Part shown: one piece after another, positions 21,884-32,930 of the stretch
Layout of the letters: each line of letters begins with the position of its first letter
How positions within the stretch are numbered: position 1 is the stretch's first letter
Assembly: GCA_018902385.1 (NCBI GenBank)
Contig: JABSSW010000079.1
Span: 62,001 to 126,000 of the forward strand
DNA: 64,000 nt
Direction: 5' to 3'
From: Physcia stellaris
Taxonomy: Eukaryota; Ascomycota; Lecanoromycetes; Caliciales; Physciaceae
The notes under the pieces: generated by a model
The model's input: the letters and a program-made list of their open reading frames with translations, nothing else
What the model was told of the DNA's origin: nothing
Databases searched by the model: none
Made by a program: the position numbers and the translations under genes

Positions 21884-22475
21884 TCAAGTGCCGTGTAAAG
21901 AGTAGGCAAATCGCACATTCCCATCCCCATCCATTCCCCAAATCTCCGAAGTCTTTATCTTTTCTTTTCTTTTCTTTTCTTTTTTTCTTTTTTTGAATCT
22001 ACAGCAAGCACCAATATACATAGTCCGCTCTACAAACAGCCACCATGCCCCCAACCCTCCCCTAACCCCCAACCTCAACGTCCCCATCATCTCCCAGTAC
22101 CCATCCCACTCCATCTCGACCTCCAGCAACTCGAAGATCCGCAAAACATCACAGAGAGAAACATATCTGACCTGCGAACTCCCTCAACAACATTCTAACC
22201 CCCGGTCCAAAATGATATCCGATGCCGTGCGCTGGAATCAAATGGTCGACATCAAGAGAATGGACTTCGAGGTAGGAGCGCTTCATGCACTCTTTGATAT
22301 TCCGCACGTACACGAGCTCCGGGCGCGAGGATATCGGGGAGAATCCAGGGGTCCCGGGGACTTCGCAGGGGTTGGGCTGAGGGGAGGGGGAGCGGGGCGG
22401 GTGCTGTTTGTGCAGTGGTTCAGGGATGGTTGGCTGGGGGTTAGTTGAGCTGCGGAGTGCGCTCACCGAAGCCAC
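21884..22475 (-). CDS. hypothetical protein, tentative two-exon model
   Basis: A minus-strand frame from 22475 contains RPELVYVRNIKECMKRSYL and HLIPAHGIGYHFGPG, ending LLREFAG before a GT. An acceptor about 58 bases on could join LLEVEMEWDGYWEMMG and AWWLFVERTMYIGACC. The second part runs into a (TTTTC)n tract, so the true end is unclear. The composition of the joined part is protein-like and reminds me of conserved fungal hypotheticals, but no function is known. Confidence 0.35.
21957..21996. repeat. TTTTC-type simple repeat
   Basis: A run of about eight CTTTT units (with slippage to longer T runs) between the CFEM gene and the tentative minus-strand gene. Confidence 0.8.
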
Positions 22476-23068
22476 GCGGAGGAACCTGCGTGTGCGGCCG
22501 GACCTGCTGGGTGTGCTAGAGCTGAGACGGTCGACGCTAGATGTAGGAAGATCTTTGAAGAATCATATTTTTGTTGGATTGAGATGAGGATGGAATGAGT
22601 TATGTTGTTTGTGGGCAACACTGATGAGAAGCCTGGCTTGTTGTTGGCCAAGAATTGATAATGGACAACGAAGCCGCTTACGGATAAATGGAAATCCTGG
22701 CGTATCTTACATATGGGATGGATGTACTCGTAGCGACAAGCGATGACAGTTTCAGGGAGTTCCAAACAGTACAACCCACATAAGTCGCAATCTTTTCGAC
22801 GGAGATTTTCGGGAAGGGTTCACGCCACCGCTGTATCATATCATTACTTTTTTCCTGCTCGATGCTTAGAAGGTAATATCTTTGGGATTGCGAAGTAGGA
22901 GAGAAGTCCTGTCTCTGTAGATTAAAGCCATCACTTCACATAGGAGTACGTATTTCTTTCCATCCGCTGAAAGGTATCGAATGGCTGCGATTATCTATTT
23001 CTGTAAAGCATTATCTACTACCACATTTTTATTGATTCCCCATGCCCATCATATCGCAATGAAGCGGC
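22476..23068. other. intergenic
   Basis: About 590 bases with a 103-codon minus-strand frame (22463-22774) that lacks any motif I can support. Confidence 0.35.
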
Positions 23069-25729
23069 CTACTTGACCTGAAAACTATCTGCACTCCATC
23101 CGTACTTCCTCGCCATCCTGTTGGCCTCGAACCTGATTTTGTCGAAGTTCATCTCATGTGATGGATGAGGTTCGTGGACGGTGATAGGCGCATTCCTTTT
23201 CCAGGTAGGCTCGAAATACCATTCTGAGCCATGTCGCTTCTCGATCTCGAAGTCGAGACTGTACATAACGTGTAGGAAGTCTTTCCATTGGACCTTTCGA
23301 GATGTTCTGTCTTCGACGGAGGTTGGGTAGAAGGTGGCAATCGTCTTGAAGGCCTTTTTCGGAAGACGGAAGATCTGAACCGGCGATTTTGCTTCTTCGG
23401 GGACGACCATAGGCTCAGTGGAAGACGACTCAGGGCTCGGGTACGCCTCGCCTCTTGTCTTCGGTTTTGTTTTGATTTCCGTTGGGATCTTTTCGGAGCT
23501 TTCTAGGGCTAAATTGGCGCCGAAGTCAAAGAATTCCATCGGTAACGGGTTGCCCTTCACCCTTCTCTGCTGCGCCTCTTCCGGTATCCAAGGCGGTGTA
23601 CGCTGGATTTCACGGGCAGTCAATTTGCTGCCTAACCACTCTCGAAGAGTCTTGCCGGTCTTGCGGACGAGTGATAAGTCTACCTGGCTCCAGAAAGCAT
23701 CGAGCTTGGATTCAGCATGCTGCATCTGCTTTACATGCTGCAGAGTTCGTTTTCTCCCAGCTGGATAGTCAAAAGCGGATCTGGGCTTGGTATGTGCGCT
23801 AAGTCGTAATTTCGGAATAATGTCTTCGAGCTCGTCTATGACTTTGAATTGTGAAATGCAGTCTCGGTGAAGATCTTTGTAGCTTTCCTGATGACTACCA
23901 ACATATGCTGGTTGATGTCGGCGGAGAGTATCCCAAATATGTGAGAAGGCTGCCATTCGTGATATCTGTCGCCGTATATTTGTACCCATCGTGGCATATT
24001 GTACTGAATCAGACTCGATGATGCGCTCCATCTTGTCCAGAATATTCACCCCGCCCCAGATCTCCACTGTGCGTATATCAACGAGGGTATTGAGTAATTT
24101 CAGGATTAGAGGCCAGCGATCCGATGTTGCCTCATTGAGCCGCAGGGATTGAGAGCCGTCCTCCTCAGAAACCACCTCATAAAATTCTTGGAAAGAAGGG
24201 CAGGACATCAGTGAACGATAGAGGTCTTTCGTGGCGTATATCCAAACCGCGGACATTAGGCAGATGAAGCTTCCCAATGCCAGTTCGTAGTCTCGAGGAA
24301 GACGTTTCGACAATTGTATCTCGACCTTCAAATTGGCTTTCGCATGTTCAAGCCTGGTAAGATAGGTCATGATCGCGTCCCAGATGACTACGTCGCGGTA
24401 TGAGTAGAAAACCACATCTGCACAGTCGTAGTGAAGGGCCATGTCGTCTACCTTATGCGAACTTCGAGATGGGGTCTCGTTGATCGTTCTCCTTGACAGT
24501 TCTAAGTTCTGTCCATGGAAATTCACCAACTGTTCCACAAAGTAGGCAGGATCTTCATGTAAAGCCCAGAAGTTATCTTCAGCTTCATCGCGTCTGGCGC
24601 CTGCCCATTTCCGCACAGACTCCACAGAAAAGGGCTGTGGTAGACCATAACACGCCTGCGTATTGATTTCTGAGATGGAGTGCCATTCTTTGGAATCGGA
24701 CCATGTTTCTGTGAATCCAATGCTTCGCTCCTGTTCAAAGACTTCATCCATTTTCTTGGCCGCTGTTGCTGATAGGTCGATATCATGTAGCAATAGCTCC
24801 ACACACCGAACCAGGAAACTGTAAATCTTCTTCTGATTCTGCAAGATGATGAAACCTTGATCAAGTTTGAAGCCAAATCCAGCATAAACATGGTCTTCCT
24901 TTTCCGTTTGGGACTTGCAAGTCTTAAGTGTTCCATAAGTGGCCCGAGTCTTCTGGCCTGTCAGGAGCATTATTGTACCATTGAGGGCTGTATCCTTGAC
25001 GGCCTCCAATTCAATGGCGATGGGAAATCCGGCCGAGTCAGAAAAAGCAAAATGTTCTGGAGGCACACTCGCCCTCGACTGTATCATGTTCAGGAGATTC
25101 TTCGATGCGCACAAATCCTCCAGATTGATGAATGGCATCAGCAACGCGTCTCGATGAAGGGGACCTTTAAGCTTCCTTTGGATGATATCGTATTCAGGGC
25201 GGTGCACTGGGTTCATCTCCGGCCAGGCCCTTGATAGTATATTCTTTCGCTTTTCGATGGTCTTTTTCATCCATCGACGGTTCAAAACTTCAGAATTAGC
25301 GCCACGAATACTCTGAAGCGTTTCCCAGTCGTCAAGTATACTGTTGACAACTAGCGGAGCTTTCCGTCGCACAGTCTGAAGCAGTGCTTGGCGCTCGTTC
25401 TCTTGGATGCGGAATGCTTCCTGAAATTTTTCATTCCATTCTTTCAGATCGGGGTTTTTGTCATTGGGATCTGGATAAGGAAATGTAGGCTGATGAAGGC
25501 GCATTAGCTCTATAAATATGGCAAAACCCTTATCAAGAACCTCTTCAACGAATTCCACTTGGCTGATCTGCCCTGAGTAAAATGCTTTTCCAAGTCTCTC
25601 TTGATCCGTGATTTCGAGGTTTGATAAAAGGTTCAGAACCGAATCTAGATTGACATCCTCCACGAGATAATTCAGAGCAGCTTCTAATTTGTCTATCCTT
25701 TTCGTGGGGGAATCGTTGGTTGTCGACAT
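23069..25729 (-). CDS. large fungal protein with HicA-like C-terminal domain
   Basis: Single-exon 886-residue soluble protein with no signal peptide or membrane helix. The long N-terminal two thirds is helical and of the type found in many copies in filamentous fungi, with no known function. A linker near residues 735-780 is rich in Ser, Pro and Glu. The C-terminal about 100 residues (VQWKDFLHVMYSLDFEIEK, SEWYFEPTWK, ITVHEPHPSHEMNFDKIR, ANRMARKYGW) follow the order of a HicA/YcfA-like double-stranded-RNA-binding fold: a helix, GxxxYFE strands, then a histidine in an HxPHP strand. HicA proteins are mRNA interferases in bacteria. Any RNA activity here is inference. No partner antitoxin gene is adjacent. 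Confidence 0.65.
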   Translation of the reverse strand: MSTTNDSPTKRIDKLEAALNYLVEDVNLDSVLNLLSNLEITDQERLGKAFYSGQISQVEFVEEVLDKGFAIFIELMRLHQPTFPYPDPNDKNPDLKEWNEKFQEAFRIQENERQALLQTVRRKAPLVVNSILDDWETLQSIRGANSEVLNRRWMKKTIEKRKNILSRAWPEMNPVHRPEYDIIQRKLKGPLHRDALLMPFINLEDLCASKNLLNMIQSRASVPPEHFAFSDSAGFPIAIELEAVKDTALNGTIMLLTGQKTRATYGTLKTCKSQTEKEDHVYAGFGFKLDQGFIILQNQKKIYSFLVRCVELLLHDIDLSATAAKKMDEVFEQERSIGFTETWSDSKEWHSISEINTQACYGLPQPFSVESVRKWAGARRDEAEDNFWALHEDPAYFVEQLVNFHGQNLELSRRTINETPSRSSHKVDDMALHYDCADVVFYSYRDVVIWDAIMTYLTRLEHAKANLKVEIQLSKRLPRDYELALGSFICLMSAVWIYATKDLYRSLMSCPSFQEFYEVVSEEDGSQSLRLNEATSDRWPLILKLLNTLVDIRTVEIWGGVNILDKMERIIESDSVQYATMGTNIRRQISRMAAFSHIWDTLRRHQPAYVGSHQESYKDLHRDCISQFKVIDELEDIIPKLRLSAHTKPRSAFDYPAGRKRTLQHVKQMQHAESKLDAFWSQVDLSLVRKTGKTLREWLGSKLTAREIQRTPPWIPEEAQQRRVKGNPLPMEFFDFGANLALESSEKIPTEIKTKPKTRGEAYPSPESSSTEPMVVPEEAKSPVQIFRLPKKAFKTIATFYPTSVEDRTSRKVQWKDFLHVMYSLDFEIEKRHGSEWYFEPTWKRNAPITVHEPHPSHEMNFDKIRFEANRMARKYGWSADSFQVK

Positions 25730-27479
25730 GTCTGATGATATGTAGGCAAAGGATTGCGTCTTTCGTAGAAAATATGGAATCTCCTGATACTGATTTAGAG
25801 TAATAGTATATATGATGGACCAAGATTATCAAATTGCAATTTGAAGAGGTGATGAGTGACTTTTCAAAGCCTATGACGGACTCTCTTTGTCTATATTTTC
25901 TCACTGATGTGATGTGTGAGCCCTTCTTGAGATTTAGCATGATCCCTTTATCTAGGCACATATCACTTACTTGACGAACATAGTCAGGCTATTCACCACT
26001 ATGTCATGTTACATAAACACTACCTATAGTATATTTGTTAAACACTTCAGTGAAGCGATGAGATGGGTGCCACTGGAAGCATCTGGTTGGATGTTCCATG
26101 GTGTAGTGTCGGGATAATAACGCTGCTCAACAAACTTCGCAGCAGATGGTTAGTTTGATATATAAGTATAGAAGTATTACAAGGACAATTGGGATATCAT
26201 GCAATCAGTCTGACAGACCAGCAGGCCCAAGACGATGGCACCATTCATGCCAAAATTTAAGATAGCTCATGGACTTGTATGTCTAAGTGCTTTCACAAAC
26301 CGATGACTGCGATGATATTCCCGCAGCAAAGCCTTATTCCAAACCTCTCAGGTAGCATGTAATGTCTGTTGAGTATTTTAGGAGCCAGCATTGCCAAACT
26401 AAGATGAGCGTTGAGCTGTAAGATGTCTCTTTGTGTCTTAGGTACAGCTTCAGAACAAATCTGGACAAGGAATCTATTGCTCCGAAAAGACCTGATATTG
26501 AATTTCAGTGGCATCAATACCTATGTATAGTCTATAAGACTGGTGTCATATTACAGAATAAGAAGGTGAAAGAGATATAGTAGTAGGGACATTATGGCGT
26601 GACTGATATGTTGACCCGCAAAACTACTTATACTGCTGGCTCGAGAGACTGTGGAGCAAACTCTTGAACAGGGAGGTATCGCTAGCTGAACACCAAGGCA
26701 AATGCAGTGAATTGCACGCAAAGAGAGAGTCAGTATATATCGTTATTACGACTTAATAGTTCCGATGTTAAGGTACGGGTGTTCTGTCTAATATCACTGT
26801 TCACAAGCTTTTGGAAGGGACCATGTGTAGTGATTGGTAAGCATCGCTTGGCAAAAGCTTGGCAAATGACTACGGACACAATTAGGGCTAGGGTACCTCG
26901 GTGCGTACGGAGTACTTGGTCTGTTTATCCCGTAGCTGCTCCGTACGGATTCCTCTGTAACTTTAGCTTGATAACACTTGCACTGGGCACTGCAGTGATT
27001 ACAAAAGCGCGAAACTGGCTCAAGACAATTTTGTCCCAGCTGTTTCGCTACTTCGATGAGACGAGGAGTCCCTCATGATGGCCCCAGCATGCTTCAGCCG
27101 GTGGAGGCGCGTTCCGACCACGGTGGCGAATACGTCACTGTATCCATTCGATCAGTAATCGGTGCGATCTCGATCTTCTGGCTTTTCGGAAGGTCCCTTC
27201 CGATGCGCTGTGACCTCTACTATGTCATGGGCTACCTTAGACCCCCGGAGGCTTAAACCCGAAGTGCACAATCGTGGTGCTGGTGGGGGTTTCCGACGCC
27301 AGTCTACACGCATTATAAATCATCGAGCCAGACCACGCAGAGAGCGCTGATTACTATACACCCAGCAACTATTTAGATCTCTCTTCACCCGCGACACCAG
27401 TCTCTGTTACCCTCTGTTATCACTGGACACCCGGCGCAGCAATCTACCTTCAATCGGATCAACCAGCCTTACAGTCGGA
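25730..27479. other. intergenic, 1.75 kb
   Basis: Divergent upstream region of the 886-residue gene (-) and the alcohol dehydrogenase (+). Small open frames have no supported meaning. A weak MITE-terminus look-alike (TTCCATGGTGTAGTG) occurs near 26093. Confidence 0.35.
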
Positions 27480-28716
27480 ATGGCGCCCAACCTACCCAAG
27501 ACATACAAGGCTGCAATCTTCAAGGAGGCAAATGCGCCCCTCAGTCTTGAGGATGTTGAGCTCAAACAACCCGAGGATGGCCAGATCTTGATCAAAGTTC
27601 TAGCCACTGGCGTCTGCCATTCAGACGCAGGCGTGCAGGCCGGAGCAATGGGGAATACTTTGTGATCCATATCTTATGACACATTGGGCTTCACTTTGAT
27701 CTGACTAAGATCTAGTCCCCGCATTCCCGGCCACGAAACGATAGGGGACGTCGTAGCGTTGGGTCCCGGCGAGAAGAAGTGGAAAATCGGTGATCGTGTG
27801 GGAGCACCTTGGCATGGAGGGCATGATGGTAAGCCGTCGGAAATCGCATCCCTGAGAAGCCATCAATTTACTTAGGCTTGCGTAGGGATTTGCAAATCAT
27901 GCAACCGAGGCCTGTTCCAGATATGCGAGAACGAGGCCATCAATGGTGTCACCAGGGATGGGGGCTGTAAGTCTCCCCTATTGCCTGTGAATGATAAGTC
28001 TGACCCTTGGTAGATGCAGAATACTGCCTCCTTCGTTCCGAAGCCACCGTTCGAGTTCCTGCCAATGTGGATCCAGCGGCTTACGCGCCTCTCCTTTGTG
28101 CCGGCGTTACTGTTTTCAATGGCATAAGACAGATGAAGATTAATTCAGGCGAAATCGTTGCGATACAAGGTCTTGGCGGCCTTGGACATTTAGCTGTTCA
28201 ATACGCCGCGAGGATGGGATATCGAGTGGTTGCTTTATCAAGCAGTGGAGCAAAAGAGAAGTTTGCGAAAGAACTCGGCGCGTCGGACTATATCGATGGG
28301 AGCAAGGAAGATCACGGGGAAGCCTTGCAAAAGCTGGGGGGTGCTGCGCTGATCGTCGCAACGGCACCCAACACGGAGGTCATGAAGGGCTTAATCCATG
28401 GTCTAGGGGCTCTAGGAAAGCTCTTGATATTGGCTGGTCAGTTCCAATACTCTACGAAAACTTGTCCATGTGCTGACCAGCTTTGAAAGTGGCTGGTGAA
28501 GCTACTTTCGATACTACACCCATGATATTAAAAGGACTCTCCGTGCATGCCTGGCCATCTGGTCACGCACTGGACAGTGAGGAGGCAATAGCATTTGCCC
28601 AGATCCACAACGTCAACTGCATGATCGAAAAATTCCCCCTCGCAAAGGCCCAAGAGGCATTTGACCACATGATGAGCGGTAAAGTTCGCTTTAGAAGCGT
28701 TCTTACTATGGATTGA
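27480..28716 (+). CDS. zinc-containing alcohol dehydrogenase (medium-chain)
   Basis: Exons 27480-27661, 27716-27828, 27886-27966, 28014-28436 and 28481-28716 join in phase and give 344 residues. The GroES-like half has [10 protein letters not shown] (catalytic zinc Cys) and PGHETIGDV (catalytic His/Glu). [15 protein letters not shown] gives the three visible structural-zinc cysteines. The Rossmann half has [14 protein letters not shown], the NAD(P)-binding GxGxxG. This is the class that oxidises primary alcohols or reduces aldehydes in the cytosol, with NAD(H) or NADP(H). The structural-zinc motif is of the three-cysteine kind seen in fungal AdhP-like enzymes. Introns of 44-57 bases are very short. 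No obvious pathway neighbour is present. Confidence 0.88.
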
Positions 28717-29466
28717 GCCTGGCGGCTTCGTTCACAGAATGGTATGTCCACCGCAAATTGTGTTTAATCATATAGGATCGAATCCACAATTGGTAAAGCG
28801 ATAGCAAACGACGTTCCCCTATTATTAGCACTCCGTCAAGCGTCGAAAGGCTTGGAGGTCCTTTTGTTGGCATTCGATGCAAACGACATCTAGAACTAAT
28901 GAAAACTCATGCTCTTATGCTTCTCAATGACTCAGTGCATGTTATTTGGTGGTTTTCTTTTGATACAAGACACCTTGTGCAAGGTTGGAGCTTGGAGGCG
29001 GAGAATTTGATCATCATATGGGCACAATGCTCAGCAGCTGTCGCTTCGGCACGATTGCTCGAAGCCAGAGTACGAGGCTCTGCTGCGATTTTGCTGACCG
29101 TGCGCAGAAATCGTCACAAATAAGCGATCAAGTTCCTTCGTCCTACTACTATTAGCGAAAGTATAAGAGATCCGACAACCACACCCCTGGGTCGCTAGAT
29201 CCACGGTTCGATTTCCTATACGCCCACGCAAAAGTTCCGCTTGGAACGAATCAAGTCTATGCCATGGTGGCTTTCTTATGGCAGCTGAATGTGCGGCAGC
29301 TGGGAGCAGTGGCTTTTGGTATATTAGCGAAGACAAGTATGGCAACGTCTTAACGCAACAATGGCGGTCGAGGTGAATTCATTGATCATTAAGACTTATT
29401 TTCTATTCCAGAAAATTCCAGTTGTCATCCTCTGCTCGAAGTTCAATAGCTTAGGAGAGCAAACAA
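28717..29466. other. intergenic
   Basis: About 750 bases. Frames here are short and unsupported. A GGTTCGATTTCC string near 29203 is not part of a tRNA cloverleaf. Confidence 0.4.
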
Positions 29467-30014
29467 TGCGGCTCCACGACGGCTGGCAGCGACTTTGTCT
29501 TATGCTCTTTACTCTCTGTGTCCTTAACGTTTCTCCTCTCCCTGCAGAACCATCCGTCACTCTCACCATACCCTCAGATCCATTGCCGTCTGTCCCCCGA
29601 AGTCTACACTCCAGCAATGCGCCAGACCTGATACTCCCTCGCGCAGACGACTTCATGACCCACCTGAGATACGGCTGGCGCTCCCAGTTCACCGAAATCG
29701 AATCCTACCTCCCCGTCCGTACCGCAGCAAGCACTCTCGCGTCGTTCTACCGCGCCGCGATCTACAACGCAGAACACGTTTGGCCCATCGCGCTCCCAGC
29801 CCACCACTTGAAGATCAGGCACGGCGCACTTACCTTACAGCTGAGCTGCAAGCGGAGGACTATCCCTTGGAGCATGGTCAAGAATCTTGCCGAAGTGTTC
29901 CTGAAGGCTACCGAGGAGGGATTTACGGGGCGGTTTGAGGGGAGGTTCGTTTGGGCGGTGACGGGGGTGACGATTTATGTGAGCTTGAGGGTTAATGCTT
30001 TGATGACGGTTTGA
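29467..30014 (+). CDS. small secreted protein, unknown family
   Basis: Single exon. The ATG at 29467 is chosen because it begins a signal peptide (MRLHDGWQRLCLMLFTLCVL.. cleaving after PLPA). The frame stays open upstream to 29361, but that would bury the signal. About 181 residues. The mature protein has a proline/serine-rich start, LPVRTAASTLASFYRAAI, a HGALTLQLSC strand, a WSMVKNLAEVFLKATEEGF helix and a closing FVWAVTGVTIYVSLRV strand. The arrangement parallels the secreted protein at 6761. Family function unknown. Confidence 0.6.
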
Positions 30015-31024
30015 GCCGGGTCTTTGGGGATTGGAGGGAGGAACATCGAACGGTACACACAGATTTTTTTTCGCGGGCTTGCTGCGGTGAGTACTACTTT
30101 CTATCGTACAACAGTATGCGATACTCTTACTCTTGAACTGCGAATTCCTCCAATCCGAAAGTACGCTTCATAGAAGAAACACCAAATACAGCAACCGCTC
30201 GAAAATTGCTCGCCCTTTCAATAGCTCAATGCAATATTGAAGTCCAACGCTCTTAGTCGTTCTTGGGGCTTCTCTCTGCTGTAAATCAGCATGCAGCACA
30301 TTCATATCTTGAATCATATCTCGGTTCATTGCCCACTAAGGATACCCAATGGCATCCTGATGACAGCCGAGTCGGATGACGTGCATCCATTAGCATTCAA
30401 AGCCGCAGATGCGCACCAATGCAACAACAGCTTGTCAGATCCATACTCGCGCCTTGCGCCCATTCTACGATAGAAACCCGGCGGAAACTGGACGTACGTC
30501 GCCCAGAATGGCACCTAGAACAAGCAAGGATTACCGCTGATTCTACGACGACGCCTTTACACCGATTGTTATCTATGTTGCTCTCGGGGTTTTTCTAAGC
30601 CTCGAGTCACCTAGCTGGCATTTTATTGGAGCCTTCTGACTCAAGGCCTGGCCAGAAGCGACCATCAGTAAGCATCTTGCGCATCCTACACAATATGTAA
30701 GCACTTAGGTAGCCTGCGTCCTCCACCTAATGGTTCAGGAGCACTGCTAAGCTATCCAAGCAACTCCTTGATCATGCATGTCAGCATGTCTACGTACTGC
30801 GTTTGGGACGAACCACCGACTTGCACGTCTACGAAAGGATTCTGGGCCATTCACCCATCCCATGTCGAGCGGAGGCAAGGATGTCAGAGCCCGTGTACGA
30901 CATCTATGGGTGTATCGAGTGGTCGGCATCTTTGATAGTTTTCAATCCATAAATAGTACAGGTGCCAGCAACTCATATTCAAACCTCCCCAGATGCCCGG
31001 CTTTGAGTTCCTGGTGTGTGAAGG
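30015..31024. other. intergenic, 1 kb
   Basis: No supported gene. It probably held the promoter of the FAD-oxidase gene that follows. Confidence 0.4.
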
Positions 31025-32930
31025 ATGGCCTCCTCGATTTTACTGCACGCTCCGCTCATTGTTCTTACTGCTCTGACTGCCATAAACGCCATTGCCGCTC
31101 CAGAACCAGTCGTAAGACCCACACCTCCAATTGCAGGTGGTTGCCGCTTCATTCCATCGGATCCAGAATGGCCATCCATAGAAGAATGGTCGTCACTCAA
31201 CATATCAGTTGATGGGCGCCTCATTGCAACTGTCCCCTCCGGGAGTCCTTGCTTCAGATCCACATACGATGTGAAGACCAAGACAACTGGTCTCAACACA
31301 TTCGACGAGAAGCAATGCAACGACGTCAAGGCCAATTGGCACATGCCTACCTTCCACGAGGACAGTTCATCGAGCATCATGCAGACGCGTTTTGCTAACA
31401 ATAGCTGCAATTACTTTGCTCCTGATCAGAGTGGCGGACAATGTGGTATTGGGAGTTACGTGAAGTATGCCATTGATGTCGGCTCCGAAGGACATGTTAA
31501 GGCAGGCATCGCATTTGGGAAGAGGCACAACATCCGTGTCCTGGTTAGGAATACTGGCCATGAGTAGGTCGTCCCAAGACTTGTGCTGCATGGCAGGCGT
31601 GATGCTCACGAACATTGTTTAGCTTTTTCGAGAAATCCACTGGATATGGCGCTCTTGCATAATGGACTCATCATCGGAAAGACATTAGTCCGATCATTCA
31701 GTATAGAAGCAAATTGTATAATGGCCCTGCGTTGGAGGTCTCTGCCGGTGTCCAGGTCGATGAGGTCTACGACTATCTTGAACAGCTAGGCTACATGGCG
31801 GTTGGTGGCGAATGTCCTACAGTAGGTTTAGCAGGAGGTTATATATTTGCTGGTGGCCACGCACCTACGAGCTCCAAACTAGGTCTCGCTGCCGATCACA
31901 TTCTAGCCATTCAAGGTATCCTAGCAAATGGCACCACTTTCGTGGCCACACCAACCTAAAACGCGGATCTGTTTTGATTTCTGTCTGGTAGTGGTGCAGG
32001 TGGAACCGTTGCATACATCAAATCTGTGACGTTCAAGATTTTCAAGGATTTTAGGGTGAGTGGCGCTATTTTTACTATGCCGTACGCAGGTGTCCTCGAC
32101 GGAGACGAATTCTGGCCGCTGATCGATACCTGGCACTCCATCACTCCTAATCTCACGGACGCCGGTGCATATGCGTATGCGTTCTATCAGTCTGGTTACT
32201 TCCAGATTTGGCCATTACGCCATTATTCGCACCAGAGCTTAGCGAGAGTCAGGCAGTGAATTTGCTTAAGCCGTTTACCGACCAGGTCAACAGACTTAAA
32301 CCCAAGCATCCTGCACTAAGCTACAATCTCACCTCATATAGCTATCGGACCTTCAACCAAGCCTATAAAGGCCTTTTCCCCTTCTTAGGATCAGGCACAT
32401 TTCAATGGACCAGCCGGCTGATTCCCCGCAATGTTATCCAGAACCAGCCTCAAGCCGTGTCGAAGACTCTCAAAGCCCTTTTCGACGACGGGGCGACCAT
32501 GGTCGAAACAGTCATGAACCCGAACCTTGGTCTTGCAAAGCCATTAATTGACAACTCTGTCCTTCCAGCTTGGCGCACCTCTATCGTCAATCTGGTAGTA
32601 GGGAAGCCCTACAATGATAGCGCTCCGTTTCAAGTCAATGTCGACGCAAGGACGTACATCACGCAGCACTGGACTTCGGCCCTGGAGCAGCTAGCACCAG
32701 TGTCTGCGGGAGGAGGCGCGTACATGAACGAAGCTGATGCGGATGATCCCAACTGGCAAGAGAGCTTCTATGGGAGGAATTATCCAAAACAATTGGCGAT
32801 CAAGAGAAAATACGACCCTACTGGTTTTTGGTATGCGAAGAAGGCGGTGGGCAGTGAGTATTGGAGTGAAGACGCACAACAAAGATTGTGCCCTACAAGA
32901 CCGAGAGGAAGAGAATCTTACGGCGAGTAG
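31025..32930 (+). pseudogene. berberine-bridge-type FAD oxidoreductase, disrupted
   Basis: Clear homology to secreted FAD-binding-4/BBE oxidases. It has a signal peptide (MASSILLHAPLIVLTALTAI) and GSYVKYAIDVGSEGHVKAG. A phase-correct intron near 31565-31622 restores the NTGHD motif. GLAGGYIFAGGHAPTSSK (FAD-binding loop) and the BBE tail ending in RNYPKQLAIKRKYDPTGFWY are also present. The frame is broken: an in-frame TAA at 31660, a TAA near 31957 and a TGA near 31975 where the family has NADLFW, plus a one-base frameshift near 32205. No intron removes the stops. The TGG-to-TGA type change would fit RIP or ordinary decay. The rest is long and well conserved, so the loss is probably recent. 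It lies upstream of a multicopper oxidase, a common pairing in fungal oxidative gene sets. Confidence 0.8.

Noticed and set aside
26090-26115. Another MITE terminus
   Set aside because: TTCCATGGTGTAGTG resembles the terminal repeat, but there is no internal family sequence or partner end, so it may be chance.
29160-29240. tRNA near 29.2 kb
   Set aside because: GGTTCGATTTCC resembles a B box, but no cloverleaf can be formed around it.
31650-31990. Introns removing the stops in the FAD oxidase
   Set aside because: No GT..AG pair removes the stops while keeping the conserved flanking motifs in frame.
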